This document shows, piece by piece, positions 8,597 through 17,462 of a stretch of DNA of 41,750 nucleotides; the stretch's first letter is position 1, and every line of letters starts with the position of its first letter. The notes beneath the pieces were generated by a model. The model saw only the letters and a program-made list of their open reading frames with translations, was not told the DNA's origin and searched no databases. Source of the stretch: Candidatus Doudnabacteria bacterium RIFCSPHIGHO2_01_FULL_46_14 (GTDB taxonomy: Bacteria; Patescibacteriota; Doudnabacteria; UBA920; 2-01-FULL-46-14); the NCBI GenBank assembly GCA_001779925.1, contig MFEK01000003.1, positions 1 to 41,750 on the forward strand, in the 5' to 3' direction. The position numbers and the translations under genes were made by a program.

Positions 8597-9598
8597 ATGG
8601 CATTAGTTACTTTGAGACAGGTTTTAGACGAAGCAGGCAAAGGCGGTTATGGCGTCGGCGGATTTAATGTGAATAATATGGAGCAGATCCAGGCGATTAT
8701 GGAAGCCGCTAGGGCAACCAAATCTCCTGTGATAATCCAGGCAAGCCGCGGCGCTCGTAAATATACGAACGACAAATTTTTATATCATTTGATGCTCGCT
8801 GCTGAAGAGTTATATCCGGAAATTCCAATAGTTTTGCACCAAGACCACGGCAATAGTGCGGAAACCTGCATTTCGGCGATTGATCTGGGTTTCACCAGCG
8901 CGATGATGGACGGCTCATTGTTGGAGGACGGCAAGACTCCTTCAGATTTTGAATTTAATTTGAAGGTTACAAAAGAGGTGGTTGATTACGCTCACGCAAG
9001 AGGTGCAAGCGTAGAAGGAGAGCTTGGATGCATTGGCGGCATCGAGGATGGTCATGGCAGCGGCCAATCTAGATTAACCGATCCTGATCAGGCTGTAGAA
9101 TTCGTCAAGCGCACTGGCGTAGATGCTTTGGCAGTGGCGATAGGCACCAGCCACGGTGCCTACAAATTTACTCGTAAGCCAGACGAGGCAATATTGGCCA
9201 TGAATCTGATCATAGAAATTCACAAGCGCTTGCCTGAGACACATTTGGTAATGCATGGTTCATCCAGTGTCCCCCAAGAACTGCAGGATATTATTAATGC
9301 TAACGGGGGCAAAATAAAGCAGACTTGGGGAGTACCGATTGAGGAAATCCAGCTCGGCATAAAAAATGGAGTTCGAAAAATAAATGTTGACACTGACAGT
9401 CGATTGGCCGTAACGGGCGCCATTCGAAAACATTTTGCTGAACACCCCGAACATTTTGATCCGCGAGAATATCTGGGACCAGCACGGGAAGCAATGCAAA
9501 AAGTGATGGAGCAGCGCATGAATGATTTTGGCCAAGCAGGGCACGCCGGTGATTATCAACCAATTTCGCTTTCAGAAATGGTTAAGAGATATTTATAA
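8597..9598 (+). CDS. fba: Class II fructose-bisphosphate aldolase
   Basis: 333 residues. Zinc-dependent aldol cleavage or condensation of fructose 1,6-bisphosphate with DHAP and glyceraldehyde 3-phosphate. Visible are [11 protein letters not shown] (metal and catalytic region), [18 protein letters not shown] and MHGSSS, which carry metal- and phosphate-binding residues, and NVDTDSRLA near the end. Length is normal and no repeat insertion is seen. Start 8597 has an AAGGGG SD-like site 5 nt upstream. Follows glpX directly and is probably in the same transcript. Confidence 0.96.
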   Translation: MALVTLRQVLDEAGKGGYGVGGFNVNNMEQIQAIMEAARATKSPVIIQASRGARKYTNDKFLYHLMLAAEELYPEIPIVLHQDHGNSAETCISAIDLGFTSAMMDGSLLEDGKTPSDFEFNLKVTKEVVDYAHARGASVEGELGCIGGIEDGHGSGQSRLTDPDQAVEFVKRTGVDALAVAIGTSHGAYKFTRKPDEAILAMNLIIEIHKRLPETHLVMHGSSSVPQELQDIINANGGKIKQTWGVPIEEIQLGIKNGVRKINVDTDSRLAVTGAIRKHFAEHPEHFDPREYLGPAREAMQKVMEQRMNDFGQAGHAGDYQPISLSEMVKRYL

Positions 9599-9602
9599 AC
9601 GA

Positions 9603-9640
9603 TGTACCATACTTTAAGCGATCGCTTAAAGTATGGTACA
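9603..9640. repeat. 38-bp perfect palindrome centred on GCGATCGC
   Basis: The left half begins TGTACCATACTTTAAGCGA and the right half is its exact reverse complement, with no spacer. It fills the gap between fba and tal and contains the likely tal start. A degenerate second copy is at 40410-40449. Confidence 0.95.
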
Positions 9641-10580
9641 AGAGAATATGAGACCAGCAAATTTAAAAACGAAAATCTTCCTTGATAGCGGCGATCCGGA
9701 GGAAACGCGGGAAGCAATAAAGCTTCTCGGTTTTCTCGACGGGCAGACCACGAACCCGAGTCTTGTAGCTAAAAATCCCGCAACAGCCGGGAAAAAATTC
9801 AGTAAAACGGAAATTTTGGATTTTTACAAAGGCGTAGTACAGGAGGTCTCCGGACTAATCCCCGAAGGTTCCGTATCGATCGAGGTTTATGCGGATAGCG
9901 GTACGAGTTTTTCGGAAATGCTCACACAAGGCAGTGAATTTTACTCTTGGATCCCCAATGCCCACATTAAATACCCGACAACCACCGAGGGCTTGGCTGC
10001 CGCCGAACTTTCCGTAAAGAAGGGCATGAGAGTAAATATGACCTTGGTTTTTTCGCAGGAGCAGGCGACCGCGGTTTACGCGGCCACCAGAGGGGCGCAA
10101 AAAGGCCAAGTGTTTTTGTCGCCGTTTGTGGGGCGCCTCGATGACCTTGGGCAGAACGGCATGGATTTGATTAAGAATATTATTGAGATGTATCAGGATT
10201 CAGATCACCATGTCGAGGTTTTGACGGCCAGCGTGAGGAGCGTAGAGCATATGCGCCAAGCTTTGGAATTGGGAAGCGATATTGTTACAGCGCCGCTGAA
10301 GATTTTGAAAGAATTCGCCCCCCACCTAACCTCCCCCACTCAGCCTACCCCAAAAGCGATTACGCTTTCGGGGGACCCCGGCAAGGGGGGAGGAAAGAAT
10401 ACGGGGGATTACCTTCCTCCTGGTGGGAAGGGATTGAGGGAGGAGGGTAATTTAAAACCTATTCATTATGAAGAATTGGATATTAACCGGGACTGGCGCG
10501 AGTTTAACATCAAACATGACCTGACTGACAAAGGCATCGAAAAGTTCGCAGCCGATTGGAATTCTCTAATTAAATCATAA
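9633..10580 (+). CDS. tal: Transaldolase with an in-frame repeat insertion
   Basis: 315 residues. Transfers a dihydroxyacetone unit between sugar phosphates in the non-oxidative pentose phosphate pathway, pairing with the transketolase upstream. Motifs: FLDSGDPEE near the start, GQTTNPSL, and HIKYPTT with the Schiff-base lysine. Residues about 228-272 are a GC-rich palindromic element in the inverted orientation, between ITAPLKILKEF-type and HYEELDI segments, shortly before the C-terminal helix region. The ATG at 9633 lies inside the palindrome; an ATG at 9648 (MRPANLKTKIFLD) is an equally good start. No SD. Confidence 0.93.
   Translation: MVQENMRPANLKTKIFLDSGDPEETREAIKLLGFLDGQTTNPSLVAKNPATAGKKFSKTEILDFYKGVVQEVSGLIPEGSVSIEVYADSGTSFSEMLTQGSEFYSWIPNAHIKYPTTTEGLAAAELSVKKGMRVNMTLVFSQEQATAVYAATRGAQKGQVFLSPFVGRLDDLGQNGMDLIKNIIEMYQDSDHHVEVLTASVRSVEHMRQALELGSDIVTAPLKILKEFAPHLTSPTQPTPKAITLSGDPGKGGGKNTGDYLPPGGKGLREEGNLKPIHYEELDINRDWREFNIKHDLTDKGIEKFAADWNSLIKS
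10316..10450 (-). repeat. Intragenic GC-rich palindromic element in tal (inverted copy)
   Basis: Contains the reverse complement of the core CCTTGCCGGGGTCCCCC and the CCCCAAAAGCG hairpin seen in the tkt copy. A further segment with CCTTCCTCCTGGTGGGAAGG is appended. Translated in frame. Confidence 0.85.
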
Positions 10581-10585
10581 TCAAA

Positions 10586-11320
10586 ATGCCCAACCCTAAA
10601 CTTTCGGTAGTAATTCCAGCATATAATGAAGGCCAACGTATTCAGCTCACCCTGGAGGATATTGATAAATACCTAAAAGCGCAGGAATATTCGTACGAAA
10701 TCATAGTTGTTGACAATGGCAGTAACGATAACACCTGTGACGTCGTCAAAGAATATGAGGCGAAGGGTGTTCAGAACGTAGTCCGGCTTTGTTTGTCGGA
10801 AAGCATTGGTGCCAAAGGCAGTGCGGTAAAGCTCGGCATGGTCGAGCACGCCCGCGGCGATTACGCGGTGTTTATGGATGCGGACAATGCCACTCCTATT
10901 TCCGAAATTGAAAAATTTTGGCCGTACTTTGAAAAAGGTTTTTCGGTCGTTATTGGTTCGCGCTATGTTGATGCCGCCAAAGTTACGGAAAAGCAGCCGT
11001 TTTACCGGATATTTCTCTCACGTATCGGCAATATCCTGACGCGTATCCTGGTAGATCCCACGATCAAAGACACCCAGCTCGGTTTCAAAGCGTTCCGCGG
11101 CGATGTGGCCAAGCAAATTTTTTCCCGAGTTACCATCCCTGGCTGGGGGTTTGACATGGAGGTTCTGACTATTGCCAAGAAACACGGCTATAAGATCAAA
11201 GAGGTGGGCGTGTTGTGGCGGGAGCGCGGCGGCAGCCATGTGCCTTTGTCGGGATATTTGCAGACTCTACGTGATCTTTTGAAAATAAAAATTAACGCAT
11301 TTTTGGGAAAATATAAATAG
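10586..11320 (+). CDS. GT2 glycosyltransferase, dolichyl-phosphate mannosyltransferase-like
   Basis: 244 residues, a single GT-A domain. It starts SVVIPAYNEGQRI. The nucleotide-binding region is IIVVDNGSNDNT, the DxD metal motif is FMDADNATP, and the C-terminal part has GFKAFRGDVA and GFDMEVL as in DPM1-type enzymes. Likely transfers a sugar from a nucleotide sugar to a polyprenyl phosphate at the inner membrane face. No C-terminal membrane helices, so it probably acts peripherally. It begins 5 nt after tal. The next gene is an exported protease, so its role is probably in envelope glycosylation. Confidence 0.85.
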   Translation: MPNPKLSVVIPAYNEGQRIQLTLEDIDKYLKAQEYSYEIIVVDNGSNDNTCDVVKEYEAKGVQNVVRLCLSESIGAKGSAVKLGMVEHARGDYAVFMDADNATPISEIEKFWPYFEKGFSVVIGSRYVDAAKVTEKQPFYRIFLSRIGNILTRILVDPTIKDTQLGFKAFRGDVAKQIFSRVTIPGWGFDMEVLTIAKKHGYKIKEVGVLWRERGGSHVPLSGYLQTLRDLLKIKINAFLGKYK

Positions 11321-11341
11321 ATAACAAGTAAGGTTTAACAA

Positions 11342-13387
11342 GTGACAAGCAACAAGACTAATTTCAAAATTTTCACCGCGCTGATCGCGGCCATCATTGT
11401 TTCAAATTTTACTCCATTGCAAGCGCATGGTGCTGATGCGGGAGTTTTGATTGTGAAAATCAAATCAGCAAGCGATCTCATGAAGTTGCAAACCTACGGA
11501 GAAACCGAATTATTATTCAATAACGTCTACCGCCTTGCTACCAGCTACCAGCTATCAGCTACTGTTCTGCTCCAGCAGTCTTGGGTGGAATTTGCTGAGC
11601 ATGATCAAATAGTTAAAACTACGGTCAATGCCGACGACCCGTTGTTTGTGCTCGACACTGCAGAGCAGGACAAACAGTGGTATCTGCCAAAGATCAAGGT
11701 CCACCAGGCTTGGGAAAAAACTACTGGTTCTCCTCAAATAACCGTGGCCATCATCGATACCGGAATAAATGCTCTGCACGAGGATCTTAACGACGGCCGG
11801 GTGGGCCGCGGATTTGTGACCTACTGCCAGAACCTCAGCCCAGCCAAAGATAACTGCCTCACGCGAGTGACGGGAGAGATCGTTGCGGGCGTGAATTCTG
11901 ATGACAACGGGCACGGGACGATAATTGCCGGATTGGTCGGCGCAATACCAAACAACGGCAAGGGCATTGCCGGGGTAAATTGGAATGTAAAACTCATGCC
12001 AATCAAAGCGTTAGATAGCAAGGGGGAGGGCCTTGTATCTGATGTTTCGCAGGCCATCAAATGGGCTGCGGATAATGGCGCGCGAGTTATAAATTTATCA
12101 ATCGGCTGGCAAGGCCTTCCGGGCATGCAGGTTTTGCAGGAATCAATCAGTTATGCTTTTAACAAAGGCGTGCTCGTTGTGGCAGCAGCCGGGAATGACG
12201 GGGCAACATCCGGGGGGAATCTGAATGTATCTCCGATTTCTCCGGTATGCACGGATGGCGGCCAAAATATGGTTATCGGCGTGGCCGCGCTCGATATCAA
12301 TGACCGCAAGGCCGTGTTTTCAAGTTTTGGTTCGAATTGCATTGATATTTCCGCCCCTGGTACGGCAAATTATGTTAGTAAAGAAAACAGCAGGGGGATT
12401 ATTTCGACTTACTATGACCCCGCAAAACCTACTCGGAACAACCTCTATATCTACGCCTCGGGGAGCTCTGTGGCGGCGCCGCTTGTCGCCGGTGTGGCGG
12501 CTTTGACTATGGCTACTTTTCCAGACTGGGATCTTAAAGCAGTCAGGGAGCGCATTATAGCCAGCGCGGATAATATTGATGCCCTAAATATGACTAACTG
12601 CGATTCTGGCAGCTGCGGACGGCATTTGGGATCAGGCCGGATCAATGCCTACAAAGCCGTGAGTTCGTCCCAGCTCTTTTCTGCAGGCACTGTGGTAAAG
12701 AGTCCTTCCGGGGCAACTTATCTTATTGAAAAAGGACTTAAAAGGCCGGTTTCCGAGTACGTATTCAGGGGCCGTTTCGGAGGAGTGGTGCTTGTCCAGG
12801 CCGAACAAGCGGAAATTGATGCAGTGCCGGAAGGACGCCCTCTGCCTCCTGTTGAAGGAACAATGATCAAAGAACCGGGAGTCCCCACTGTGTATATCAT
12901 TGAACAGGAAAAGCGGTTGCCTCTTTCCTATCTTGCATTTTCCTCGCGCGGGTTGCGGTTCGAAAACGTGGCGACTCTGTCTGCTGAGGAAATCGCCGGC
13001 TACGATCAAGGTCCTGACGCGCCGGTTCTCGATGGGGCGCTTATCAAGGATGCAAATAGTCCGGCAGTGTATATTTTGAATAATAATTACCGGCAATTGA
13101 TCTCATATTTTGTATTTAAAGGAAGGGGACTCGATGCCCGGCCGATTGCTATACTCTCTCTGGAGGAACTGGAAAAATATCAGATTAACCCTAACCTTTA
13201 CCCCCCGATGGACGGACTGCTGATCAAAGGCGGCAGCTCGCCTACGGTTTACCTGGTAGAGAATGGCGCGCGAAAAGGTATGAATTACGAAGCGTTCATA
13301 AATCGGGGCTACAAATTTTCTGAAGTGCAAGTGTTGCCGCAGAGTGAGGTAGATCAGTATCAGTTGGGAGCGGATATCATACAATAA
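11342..13387 (+). CDS. Exported subtilisin-family (S8) protease with C-terminal repeats
   Basis: 681 residues. Signal peptide at 1-32. Catalytic triad D139 (AIIDTG), H191 (GHGTIIAG) and S376 (GSSVAAP), with oxyanion-region AAAGNDG. From about residue 442 there are four repeats of about 57 residues (G-x-x-[VI]-K, xVYxIExGxKRxxS, F..RG, SxEEIxxY). The downstream muramidase-like protein has six of the same repeats. Likely an extracellular or cell-surface protease. The start is a GTG in a TAAC-rich spacer without SD. The N-terminal segment SYQLSATVLLQ is encoded by an AGCTACCAGCTATCAGCTA microrepeat like one in transketolase. Confidence 0.92.
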   Translation: MTSNKTNFKIFTALIAAIIVSNFTPLQAHGADAGVLIVKIKSASDLMKLQTYGETELLFNNVYRLATSYQLSATVLLQQSWVEFAEHDQIVKTTVNADDPLFVLDTAEQDKQWYLPKIKVHQAWEKTTGSPQITVAIIDTGINALHEDLNDGRVGRGFVTYCQNLSPAKDNCLTRVTGEIVAGVNSDDNGHGTIIAGLVGAIPNNGKGIAGVNWNVKLMPIKALDSKGEGLVSDVSQAIKWAADNGARVINLSIGWQGLPGMQVLQESISYAFNKGVLVVAAAGNDGATSGGNLNVSPISPVCTDGGQNMVIGVAALDINDRKAVFSSFGSNCIDISAPGTANYVSKENSRGIISTYYDPAKPTRNNLYIYASGSSVAAPLVAGVAALTMATFPDWDLKAVRERIIASADNIDALNMTNCDSGSCGRHLGSGRINAYKAVSSSQLFSAGTVVKSPSGATYLIEKGLKRPVSEYVFRGRFGGVVLVQAEQAEIDAVPEGRPLPPVEGTMIKEPGVPTVYIIEQEKRLPLSYLAFSSRGLRFENVATLSAEEIAGYDQGPDAPVLDGALIKDANSPAVYILNNNYRQLISYFVFKGRGLDARPIAILSLEELEKYQINPNLYPPMDGLLIKGGSSPTVYLVENGARKGMNYEAFINRGYKFSEVQVLPQSEVDQYQLGADIIQ

Positions 13388-13491
13388 ATTTCTAATTATT
13401 CTGATTTCTAATTGACCTAAACAAATCCCAATTTCTCAATTAGATATTAGGTATTATTTAGAAATTAGGTCAATTAGGCTAATTAGAAATT
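13387..13491. repeat. 105-bp imperfect inverted repeat between protease and muramidase genes
   Basis: AATTTCTAATTA (13387-13398) pairs with 13480-13491. CTAATTGACCTAA (13408-13420) pairs with 13465-13477. It occupies almost the whole intergenic space and is AT-rich. No SD precedes the next gene. May act as a processing or stability structure. Confidence 0.8.
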
Positions 13492-13492
13492 C

Positions 13493-15343
13493 ATGCAGGT
13501 AAAATTACTTCCAATCATTGGGATTAGCTTACTGTTAGTCCCAGCAATATCCCTTGCTGATACTTTTAACCCCAATATACTCATTTCAGACGCAAGATTC
13601 ATTGACGTAGCCACTCTCGGCGGCGGAGCAGAGGGGATTCAAAAATTTTTGGAGGCGCATGGCTCGGTGCTCGCCAACACTTCGCCGGATTTTTTGCTGA
13701 AGCTTCGCGAACCGGGTGATGTGAATCTCAAAAGCCGTCTGCCGGATCCCCGGCCCAATTTGGGCAGGCTGCGCACTGCCGCAGAATTGATCTATGAGGC
13801 GGCGATTTCCGCAGGTATAAATCCGCAGGTGGTTTTGGTTACCCTGCAAAAAGAACAGAGCCTTGTTGACGGTAAATTTTTTACGAACACATCGCTGCAG
13901 AGGGCTTTGGATCGTTCTCTTGGTTTTGGCTGTCCGGACGACGGCGGTTGCGGTGAGCTGTTTCTTGGTTTTTATCACCAGTTATTTGGCAATTTCGACT
14001 CGGCTGGCGACCGTTACATTGGCATGGCCGCCTCGCTTGCCCGGAGTTTTTATTTTGAGGTTGGCGGAGTTCGCGTTGGCCGCGGGCCTATCCTCAGCGG
14101 GCGCACTGCGCGCGTGGGCGATGTTGTTACTCTTGATAATACTCAGGGACCGCCGAACAATGCCCCTGCACAGCAGATAGTCAGCCTGTCGAACTATGCG
14201 ACTGCTGCACTTTACCGCTACACGCCTCATGTTTACAACGGCAACTATAATTTCTCGCGATTTTTTACCGCCTGGTTCAAATATGCGAATGGCACGCTCC
14301 TGCGAGTGCCCGGAGAAAAAATTTACGTGATTGACAATGGCCTGAAGCGCCAAATCTCCCGGCTTGTTATCAGCCAGCGCGGCTTGGATCTCGCAGGTCT
14401 CGTGCCGGTTTCCACAACTGAGCTTTCTGAATATCCGGCAGGAGACGTGATGCCGCCTGTGGAGGGCACGCTTTTGACAAACTCCGCCTCCCAAATGTTC
14501 CTCATTGAGGACAGCAGTAGAAAAGCTATTTCCTCGTTTGTCGCAGTGCAAAGAAAGCTCAATCCCGCCGCCGCGATTATAGTCCCGGACGATGAAATCG
14601 CCAGCTATCGAGACGGTGGCAGGGCATTGCCAGCTGAAGGAACACTGGTTAAATCGCGCGACAATCCGGCAGTGTTTATTATTACCAATAATGAAAAGCG
14701 CCTGCTGTCCGCGTTTGTCTTTAAACAAAGAGGATTAAAATTCAGCTCAGTGCTTTCAGCCGAGCCGGGCGAGCTCGACGGTTATCCGCAAGGCCGGCTG
14801 ATGACGCCGTTTGATGGCACGCTTGTGAAATCATCCGGTGGCCCGGCAGTGTATCATATCGGCAATGGCAAGCTTGAGCCATTAACGTTGTTTGTTTTTA
14901 ACCAGCGTAAATTCAGTTTTAGAAATGTCGTGACAGTGCCGGCGAGCGAATTGGCGGAATGGGAAATTGCCAAACCCATGGCGCCGGAAACCGGCGTGCT
15001 CGTCAAAGCCAACTCGAGCCCTGCAGTTTACTATGTTGAGTCCGGCGTAAAACGTCCCCTCTCCTATGACGTATTTATTGCGAACCGCTTTAGCTTCAAA
15101 AACGTGCTGGTTGGACCAGATGCGGAAATAGATCTAATCGAGATCGGCGATCCTTTAGCTTTGCCGGAACGCGCTCTTGTGAAAATCAAATCAAACGCGG
15201 CAGTTTACTATATCGTGGACGGCGTCCTGCGGCCGCTGACCCTCAAGGCCTTCAACAACCGCCTCCTGCGCTTTGAGGACGTTGTCACCATCTCCGACAT
15301 TGAGCTCGCCAAATATCAGGTCGGGGCGGTGGTAGAGAATTGA
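13493..15343 (+). CDS. Exported muramidase-like protein with six surface repeats
   Basis: 616 residues. Signal peptide 1-22 (LLPIIGISLLLVPAISLA). The N-terminal domain, to about residue 260, contains INPQVVLVTLQKEQSLV, with E121 in the position of a lysozyme or transglycosylase catalytic Glu, then FGCPDDGGCG and a TAALYRYTPHVYNGNYNF block. These features match a family of predicted peptidoglycan hydrolases in Gram-positive bacteria. Residues about 263-616 are six repeats of about 58 residues with consensus GTLVK..PAVYxIxNGxKRPLS, FxxR, VxxxEL. The upstream protease has the same module. Probably cuts or remodels the cell wall of self or host. The enzymatic activity is inferred. Confidence 0.8.
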   Translation: MQVKLLPIIGISLLLVPAISLADTFNPNILISDARFIDVATLGGGAEGIQKFLEAHGSVLANTSPDFLLKLREPGDVNLKSRLPDPRPNLGRLRTAAELIYEAAISAGINPQVVLVTLQKEQSLVDGKFFTNTSLQRALDRSLGFGCPDDGGCGELFLGFYHQLFGNFDSAGDRYIGMAASLARSFYFEVGGVRVGRGPILSGRTARVGDVVTLDNTQGPPNNAPAQQIVSLSNYATAALYRYTPHVYNGNYNFSRFFTAWFKYANGTLLRVPGEKIYVIDNGLKRQISRLVISQRGLDLAGLVPVSTTELSEYPAGDVMPPVEGTLLTNSASQMFLIEDSSRKAISSFVAVQRKLNPAAAIIVPDDEIASYRDGGRALPAEGTLVKSRDNPAVFIITNNEKRLLSAFVFKQRGLKFSSVLSAEPGELDGYPQGRLMTPFDGTLVKSSGGPAVYHIGNGKLEPLTLFVFNQRKFSFRNVVTVPASELAEWEIAKPMAPETGVLVKANSSPAVYYVESGVKRPLSYDVFIANRFSFKNVLVGPDAEIDLIEIGDPLALPERALVKIKSNAAVYYIVDGVLRPLTLKAFNNRLLRFEDVVTISDIELAKYQVGAVVEN

Positions 15344-15362
15344 GGATAATTTCCCTGCATTT

Positions 15363-15402
15363 TCCCTCCTCTTGAGGGGGAGGGATTGAGGGAGGGGTGA
15401 AG
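15363..15402 (+). repeat. Intergenic GC-rich palindromic element
   Basis: CCCTCCTCTTGAGGGGGAGGG followed by ATTGAGGGAGGGGTGAAG. Same family as the intragenic copies, here outside any gene. Confidence 0.75.
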
Positions 15403-15422
15403 TTTCGATTGCCAAGTTGCCA

Positions 15423-15451
15423 TTGACAACCCCCCCAAAACCAGTAATAAT
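15423..15451 (+). promoter_or_regulatory. Sigma70-type promoter of the receiver gene
   Basis: TTGACA at 15423-15428, then 16-17 nt, then TAATAAT at 15445-15451. Transcription should start near 15458. Confidence 0.75.
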
Positions 15452-15481
15452 AGACCGTTCACAAAAAAGTGACGGTCTATT
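15449..15481 (+). promoter_or_regulatory. 5' hairpin in the receiver leader
   Basis: AATAGACCGTTCAC pairs with GTGACGGTCTATT around A6 (one bulge). It ends 8 nt before a strong AGGAGG site. Could protect the mRNA 5' end or, as DNA, be an operator. Confidence 0.6.
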
Positions 15482-15499
15482 TCAACAAAGGAGGAGACG

Positions 15500-15880
15500 A
15501 TGCCTGATTTGGGCGACAAAATACCGATACTGGTAGTAGACGACGACGAGTTCATACTGGGTACCTTTACCCAGTTTTTGCAGAGCAGGGATTTTACTTC
15601 TGTAACTGCAAGTAATGTCTCATCTGCCATTGAGATTCTCGAGAAGCGGCAAATCTATGCGGTCATTTCCGACATGGATATGCCAGGCGGGAAAAGCGGG
15701 ATTGACCTTCATCGGTACATGCTCGAACATGCCTGCAAACCCGGGCTGGTTATCATGACTGGCCGTAACCTGACTCCAGCGGAGCAAGCGTACGTTTCGA
15801 AGTACGATATTGCGCTTCTCGAGAAGCCATTTAGCATCCAGGCTTTGGAGGAGTTGCTCGATATGATTACTCCAGACTAG
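15500..15880 (+). CDS. Stand-alone response-regulator receiver domain
   Basis: 126 residues, receiver domain only. Acidic triad DDDE at residues 14-17, phosphorylation Asp in ISDMDMPGGKSG, then IMTG with the Thr, and EKP with the conserved Lys. There is no output domain, so it acts by protein-protein contact, like CheY- or Spo0F-type proteins. No histidine kinase lies in the window. Unlike neighbouring metabolic genes it has a strong SD (AAAGGAGGAG), a full promoter, a 5' hairpin and its own terminator, so it is a monocistronic unit. Confidence 0.92.
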   Translation: MPDLGDKIPILVVDDDEFILGTFTQFLQSRDFTSVTASNVSSAIEILEKRQIYAVISDMDMPGGKSGIDLHRYMLEHACKPGLVIMTGRNLTPAEQAYVSKYDIALLEKPFSIQALEELLDMITPD

Positions 15881-15886
15881 CCCTTT

Positions 15887-15925
15887 GATGGGGTGCTTCC
15901 TTGCCGAAGTACCCCATCTATTTTT
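15887..15925 (+). terminator. Intrinsic terminator of the receiver gene
   Basis: GATGGGGT and ACCCCATC form the stem around a loop of about 15 nt, followed by TATTTTTA. Confidence 0.85.
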
Positions 15926-15929
15926 ATGG

Positions 15930-15935
15930 TATAAT
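15930..15935 (+). promoter_or_regulatory. Extended -10 box before the flippase leader ORF
   Basis: TGGTATAAT ends 7 nt before an ATG at 15943. The predicted mRNA starts at that ATG, which opens a 17-codon ORF and not the flippase. Confidence 0.65.
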
Positions 15936-15942
15936 TTGCCTT

Positions 15943-15996
15943 ATGAGCCCGTTAGAAATGTCTGATATTTCAACGGCCGTGTATGATCATAGTTAA
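15943..15996 (+). CDS. Putative leaderless leader peptide MSPLEMSDISTAVYDHS
   Basis: 17 codons plus TAA. It starts 7 nt after an extended -10 box, and its first codons contain the left arm of the 15947-16016 inverted repeat. A ribosome translating it would melt the hairpin that covers the flippase start. It is short and unproven. Two other elements of the same design in the window also begin with a start codon fused to the left arm, which is why it is listed. Confidence 0.4.
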   Translation: MSPLEMSDISTAVYDHS

Positions 15997-16016
15997 CCAT
16001 TTATTTCTAACGGGGT
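15947..16016 (+). promoter_or_regulatory. Inverted-repeat leader element upstream of the flippase
   Basis: GCCCGTTAGAAAT (15947-15959) pairs with ATTTCTAACGGGGT (16003-16016), with one mismatch. The right arm contains the first two bases of the GTG start at 16015 and its only G-rich, SD-like stretch. The element could therefore mask initiation. Confidence 0.75.
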
Positions 16017-17385
16017 GAGAGTGATCGGCAGAAACATATTTTCTCTCGGGCTCTCCAGAATCATTTCTGGAGTTATTTTATTTGCGGTGCAGGCCAAGCT
16101 TGCTTCTTATCTGGGGCCTGACGGGTTTGGCAAATATTCACTGGTAATGGCGTTCTACGCCATTTTTTTCTTGTTTATTGATTTTGGCATCTCACGGTAT
16201 TTCATAAAAAAAGTCGGCGAAGACGGTGGTCAGACGCCGCTTTATCTCGGCAATTTTTTTATCGCGCAATTTTTTTCCAGCCTTGTGATTTTTGCATTGT
16301 TTTTGATCCTGCCAAAAATCTTCGGCTATGAAGCTGATGTTGCCAGAGCCATGATCATTGCCGCGGTCGGCCTCCTGCTCGCCTCGATGAGCATTCCATT
16401 TACTGCTCTGGTGCAAGCGGCCCAGCGCATCCATATCCTCGCAGTGATTTATTTTGTTGACACGATTCTTAAAGCCGCGTGGTTTACGTTCGCCATCCTC
16501 TCGCATAAAGACATCGAATTTCTATTTTGGATTTTGGTGGTTGTCGGCGCAAGCGATCTGGTGGTTTTTGCCATAGCGACCAGATTGATCGCGCGGCCGA
16601 AAATCCAAGCACACCGCCAGATCCTGCGGGAAATGATTTTATACGGCATTTCCTTTGCCATGCTCGTGGGCTTTGAAACCCTGATTGCCAAGGCCGACGT
16701 GGTTATTCAAAAACATTTTTTGGATTATGATGCTGTTGGCCTATATTCTGCCGCTTATCGATTCCTAGATTTTTTAACTTTCCTCCCGGCAGTTGTAGCA
16801 ATCAGCCTCTTTCCGTATTTTAGTGCGCAAAAAGATATAGATTCGTCAGACAACCGCGATATGTCCGAAAAAATTCACCGTTTTCTTTTGGCTGTTGCCG
16901 TTCCGCTAGGCGTGGGTTCTACCGTCTTGGCAAGCAATATTATTTTGACGTCTTTTGGACCAGGATACGAGGGCGCAATTTTGCCTTTCCGGATTCTCAT
17001 CTGGTCCACAGTCATCACCTTGTTTTATGGCGTGGCCAACGTGGTCATGCAGGTCAAAGCTCTAAAAACCGCTATTTTTATTTTGCTTTCTTCCACTCTC
17101 TTTAATATCGCCGGTAATATTGTTTTAATTCCCAGATACGGCATCATGGCCTCTGCCTGGCTGACCGTGTTATCCTATATTTTAGTGGCCGTGCTTTACC
17201 TGATTCATTCAAGAAGGTACTTGCGTTTCCCTTTGTGGCGGCCCATGCTGCGGCCTGTGATGTCCAGTGCTGTTATGGGTTTTGTTATATGGCAGATCCG
17301 CGAGTGGAATTTATTTTTACTCATCGGAATCGCGATGGTAATCTATTTCAGTATTTTGTTTGCCGCTGGGTTTTTGAAAAAATAG
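16015..17385 (+). CDS. Polysaccharide flippase (MOP/Wzx type)
   Basis: 456 residues with about 12-14 hydrophobic helices. The N-terminal pattern NIFSLGLSRIISGVILFAVQAKLASYLGPDGFGKYS is typical of Wzx/MATE-like lipid-linked oligosaccharide flippases. It would move undecaprenyl-linked glycan across the membrane for the ligase/polymerase at 18461. The start GTG lies at the end of a leader inverted repeat; a second GTG at 16021 is possible. The downstream glycosyltransferase is separated by another leader element of the same family. No repeat insertion occurs inside this gene. Confidence 0.9.
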   Translation: MRVIGRNIFSLGLSRIISGVILFAVQAKLASYLGPDGFGKYSLVMAFYAIFFLFIDFGISRYFIKKVGEDGGQTPLYLGNFFIAQFFSSLVIFALFLILPKIFGYEADVARAMIIAAVGLLLASMSIPFTALVQAAQRIHILAVIYFVDTILKAAWFTFAILSHKDIEFLFWILVVVGASDLVVFAIATRLIARPKIQAHRQILREMILYGISFAMLVGFETLIAKADVVIQKHFLDYDAVGLYSAAYRFLDFLTFLPAVVAISLFPYFSAQKDIDSSDNRDMSEKIHRFLLAVAVPLGVGSTVLASNIILTSFGPGYEGAILPFRILIWSTVITLFYGVANVVMQVKALKTAIFILLSSTLFNIAGNIVLIPRYGIMASAWLTVLSYILVAVLYLIHSRRYLRFPLWRPMLRPVMSSAVMGFVIWQIREWNLFLLIGIAMVIYFSILFAAGFLKK

Positions 17386-17417
17386 GATATTGAATTTATC
17401 CGCTCAATAACTAGGTC

Positions 17418-17462
17418 ATGAACCCCGTTAGAAATATATGGAATGCAAAGGGCGCATATTAA
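17418..17462 (+). CDS. Putative leader peptide MNPVRNIWNAKGAY
   Basis: 14 codons plus TAA, starting with ATGAACCCCGTTAGAAAT, i.e. the left arm of the next leader element with a start codon attached. It ends well inside the element, 57 nt before the glycosyltransferase GTG. The same MNPV- beginning occurs at 31999. No clear SD; a weak TAACTA lies upstream. Confidence 0.35.
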   Translation: MNPVRNIWNAKGAY

